From NCBI GenBank assembly GCA_020633295.1, contig JACKDW010000003.1, positions 700,793 through 764,792 on the forward strand: a stretch of 64,000 bases of DNA, read 5' to 3'. Source of the DNA: Myxococcales bacterium (GTDB lineage Bacteria; Myxococcota_A; Polyangia; Nannocystales; Nannocystaceae). Every line of letters begins with the position of its first letter. Within the stretch, counting starts at the first letter, position 1. This document shows, piece by piece, positions 61,355 through 64,000 of this stretch. The position numbers and the translations under genes were made by a program. The notes under the pieces were generated by a model. That model made no database searches, had not been told where the DNA came from, and saw only the letters and a list, made by a program, of their open reading frames with translations.

Positions 61355-64000
61355 TCACGAGCCGCGCCGCGCCGCGGAGCTCGACGCGCACGCGTCGGCC
61401 ACCTCATCCGCGAGCTCGGTGCGCGCGAGGGCGCGGCAGGCGGCCGAGACGAGCCCGACGCGCGTCGCCGGGTAGGTGTTCACCGCGCCGTCCTGCGCGA
61501 GCATCTGCAGCGACGCGCCGTCTGGCGTGAAGCGCATCCGACTCCCGGGGAAGCCGCCGCGGGCGCGGAGGCGAACGACCTCGGCGCCGTCCTCGACGCG
61601 CACGACCGCGATCTCGCCCGAGTTAATGAAGTGCCCGAGGCGCGCGCCGTCCGGCGAGAACACGGGCCGCTCGTCTGGGAGCTCGAGCCGCGCGACCAGG
61701 GACGCGCTGTCGACGTGCCAGATCCGGGCGTCGCGCTCCCGTGGGCAGTGCGTCACGACGTGCTGCCCGTCGGGCGACGGGTACGCCTCCCGATAGGGGT
61801 CGTCGGCGCAGGAGTGCTCAATCTCGGCGCGCAGGCGGCCCGAGACGGGATCGATGGCGACGGTGCGGCCGAGGTGGCTGACGAACAGGGTCCCGTCGTC
61901 CGTGAACGTGAAGGTCCGCAGGTAGCGAAAGAAGCCGAACCGCTCGACGTTCTCGTCGAGCGCGGCCTCGTGGGCCGCGATCGCGGGCACGGTCACCCGC
62001 GGCGCGCACGAGTCCACGTCGATGAAGGTGACCTCACCGGAGAGGTCCAGCATCGCCGCCGTGCCGCCGTCGTGGCTGATCCGGAGGTTCTTCGCGGACC
62101 ATCGATCGCCGCGCGGCGGGAGCTCGCAGGTGCGCGCGTGGTCGGGGCCGCGACGGAGGTCGTGGATCCGCAGGAGCGGCTCGTTGTCCACGGTGATCAG
62201 CTCGGCGGCGACGGCCGCGTGTTCGGCTGGCTCCGGGTAGGGCCCGCGGTACCCGTGCTCGGGATCCGGTACGTCGATGAGCACCGCGCCTGTCTGCTTG
62301 TCGAAGAAGCGCATCGCGTGACCGAGGAAGCGACCGTGGTCCATGATCGAGCTCGACGACCAGTAGCCGGTCTCGGTGCTCCAGAGGTCGTGGTTCTCGA
62401 CCGTCGCGCCCGCCTTCGGATCAGGATCCGTCGCGGCGAACTTCGCCGCGTGCGCGCCCACGTCGTAGAGCCGCACGCGCCCCTGCTCATCCCGCGTCGT
62501 GATCTCGTTGGCGAGGAACGTGATCGTCTCGCCCGCAGGGGGCGCCCAGCGGGACTCGACCAGCGGATCCTCGAGGTACCAGCTGCGCAGCCCCTTTGAA
62601 CCCGAGGTCGCGAGCAGCGCGCCGTCGGCCCCGAACGTCCACGACTCGGTCGGCTCGCCGGTGGCGGTGGTGCGCAGCGACCTCCCGGTCGGCTCGTCCC
62701 AGAGGGTGAGCTCGTCGTCGTTGTTGAGGGTGAGGAACAGGTCCCCGGTCACGAACTCGGCGGCTCCGCTCAACGCGCTCGTGGTGACGGGGGCACCGGC
62801 GCGCACGTCGAACACCTGCGTCTGTCGGCCCGTGACCACGAGGCGCGCGTCGTCCGGGGAGAACTCAACCGACGGGAAGCCCTGGGCCCGACCGAGCTGG
62901 CGGTGCTCGCCGGTCTCCAGATCCCAGAGGTGAAGCCCGCTTCGCTCGGACGTGTTCACGCTGGCGAGCAGCGCGCCGGAGCGCGAGAGCGCGAGCGCGC
63001 CGTCGAGGAAGAACCCGACCGTGCGCCAGCTGTACTTCGGCGCGTGTTCGGGGAGCGGCAGTCGGCGGAGCGCCGAGCCCGACGCGAGCTCGAGGACCTC
63101 GACGCGCTCCTTGTCGAGGTGATCGTGCTTGACGATGACCCGCCGCCCGTCGGGGTGGAGGAGGTAGCCGAAGTTCTCGCCCGGGGTCGGCGTCGCCCAG
63201 CGCGTCTCGCCGGTGCTCGCGTCCCAGGCGACGAGCGCGACGTACGTGTCACCGAAGCCGACGCCGGCGCTCGGCGGGAGACCCTCGCTCGGCGGGCGCT
63301 TGCCCAGCACGAGCGCGCCGTCGGTCGAGAACTTCGGGTCCGCGCACCCGGGCAGCTCGAGCGCGTGGGCGCCGGAGCGCGCGTCCCAGAGGTCACATGA
63401 CGGGCGCGCGACCTCCAGCGCGCGCGTGAGCAGCAGACGGCCGTCGGGGCTGTAGCCGCAGACCTCGGTCGTCACGTCGCCCGTGTCGATCTCCTGGACG
63501 AGCTGCCCGTCGGCGAAGGACCACACCTGGAGCGTCGGGCCGCCGACGGCCAGCGACTGTCCGTCGGGCGCGATGACGACGGGTCGCTTGCGGTCGAGCG
63601 GCACCGTCGCTGAGGGGATCAACGCCGGGAGCGCCCGCGAGAGCCCCTCGAGCACGAGGCTCGGCGCGTCCTCCAGCGCGTCGCCCCGGGGCGCGAGCAC
63701 CTCGACCCCGAGCGCGAGCGCGTCTCGCTCGCGCCCCGGCGTCATCGCCAGCCGCAGCACCTCGCCGTGCTGCTCGGCCTCCTCGATCAGCGCGCGCTCG
63801 TGGGCCTCGCGCGCGGCTCGCTCGCGCTCGACGGCCGCGGACGCCTCCGCGCGCTCGGCTCGCGCGCGCTCGGCGATCGCGTTCGCGCGCTCGGCCGCCG
63901 CGCTCGCGCGCGTCTCGAACAGCTGTTTCGAACCTGCTCCGAGGGCCAGTAGGCCAGCGAGCCCGGCGGCCACGAGCGCGCCCCGACGCGCGGGCGACGG
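61355..64000 (-). CDS. WD40-like repeat protein, C-terminal part (5' end beyond window)
   Basis: The frame is open to the window edge. The visible 881 residues start with a hydrophobic helix (GALVAAGLAGLLALGAG), a coiled coil rich in Ala/Arg/Glu (ERANAIAERARAERAEA), then about 750 residues of WD40-like blades (LTLWDEPTGRSLRTTATG, LHLWDLETGEHRQL, IWHVDSASLVARLELPDERPVFSPDG). In myxobacteria this order follows a Ser/Thr kinase or caspase-like domain, so the missing N-terminus is probably a kinase. That last step is inference. Confidence 0.75.
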   Translation of the reverse strand, partial: PSPARRGALVAAGLAGLLALGAGSKQLFETRASAAAERANAIAERARAERAEASAAVERERAAREAHERALIEEAEQHGEVLRLAMTPGRERDALALGVEVLAPRGDALEDAPSLVLEGLSRALPALIPSATVPLDRKRPVVIAPDGQSLAVGGPTLQVWSFADGQLVQEIDTGDVTTEVCGYSPDGRLLLTRALEVARPSCDLWDARSGAHALELPGCADPKFSTDGALVLGKRPPSEGLPPSAGVGFGDTYVALVAWDASTGETRWATPTPGENFGYLLHPDGRRVIVKHDHLDKERVEVLELASGSALRRLPLPEHAPKYSWRTVGFFLDGALALSRSGALLASVNTSERSGLHLWDLETGEHRQLGRAQGFPSVEFSPDDARLVVTGRQTQVFDVRAGAPVTTSALSGAAEFVTGDLFLTLNNDDELTLWDEPTGRSLRTTATGEPTESWTFGADGALLATSGSKGLRSWYLEDPLVESRWAPPAGETITFLANEITTRDEQGRVRLYDVGAHAAKFAATDPDPKAGATVENHDLWSTETGYWSSSSIMDHGRFLGHAMRFFDKQTGAVLIDVPDPEHGYRGPYPEPAEHAAVAAELITVDNEPLLRIHDLRRGPDHARTCELPPRGDRWSAKNLRISHDGGTAAMLDLSGEVTFIDVDSCAPRVTVPAIAAHEAALDENVERFGFFRYLRTFTFTDDGTLFVSHLGRTVAIDPVSGRLRAEIEHSCADDPYREAYPSPDGQHVVTHCPRERDARIWHVDSASLVARLELPDERPVFSPDGARLGHFINSGEIAVVRVEDGAEVVRLRARGGFPGSRMRFTPDGASLQMLAQDGAVNTYPATRVGLVSAACRALARTELADEVADACASSSAARRGS

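Overview
The window is about 70 % GC with very strong GC bias at third codon positions. Its gene content points to a myxobacterium, most likely of the Nannocystis/Enhygromyxa/Plesiocystis type. The evidence is many Ser/Thr-Asp-rich lipoproteins with VCBS/FG-GAP or CAP domains, two MYXO-CTERM-tailed secreted proteases, eukaryotic-type Ser/Thr kinases with TPR or WD40 tails, ECF sigma factors without recognisable anti-sigma partners, an AgmX/PglI-type protein, and a eukaryote-like MFE-2/SCPx beta-oxidation pair. The taxonomic call is inference; no rRNA or tRNA gene is visible.

Layout. 0-5 kb: the end of a Lys-rich protein, a COQ4-motif membrane protein, a TPR kinase and an outer-membrane barrel. 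5.2-9.5 kb: a two-gene lipid operon (SDR + hydratase-2 + three SCP2 domains, then an SCPx-type thiolase). 9.9-15.4 kb: signalling genes (two ECF sigma factors, a soluble kinase, an AgmX-like protein, a double-VOC lipoprotein, a histidine phosphatase). 15.5-20.8 kb: a scarred region with two pieces of VCBS-type lipoprotein genes flanking an intact CAP lipoprotein and a kinase remnant. 21-40 kb: secreted and envelope proteins (VOC protein, metalloproteases, CapA-like phosphatase, rhomboid, SPFH protein, NlpC/P60, VanY-like peptidase, PD-(D/E)XK nuclease), a LuxR regulator and a PP2C phosphatase. 40.6-44.8 kb: a giant receiver/acidic-repeat/coiled-coil protein coupled to a sulfotransferase. 45-51 kb: a sirtuin, a HisF-like protein without its catalytic aspartates, punA, and a subtilisin gene with frameshifts at a (GC)10 tract. 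51-54.7 kb: a RegB-type redox histidine kinase, a PepSY protein, a pseudo-receiver and a membrane-anchored PD-(D/E)XK protein. 54.8-58.5 kb: a deoC-ALDH-ALDH-like operon followed by four UUCG-type hairpins in tandem. 58.6-64 kb: a MerR sensor facing a CCPF-motif gene, an FG-GAP lipoprotein with 33 Gly-Asp repeats, and the WD40 tail of a larger protein running off the window.

Cross-cutting observations. (1) Many genes here carry a TAnnnT -10-like hexamer only 6-9 nt before ATG or GTG, which predicts leaderless mRNAs. (2) In-frame 6- and 12-bp satellites are common, and two of them sit just before lipoprotein signal peptides. (3) punA and deoC together with the aldehyde dehydrogenase suggest a nucleoside/deoxyribose salvage route. 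(4) The operon at 5-9.5 kb could supply peroxisome-style oxidation of branched or sterol side chains.
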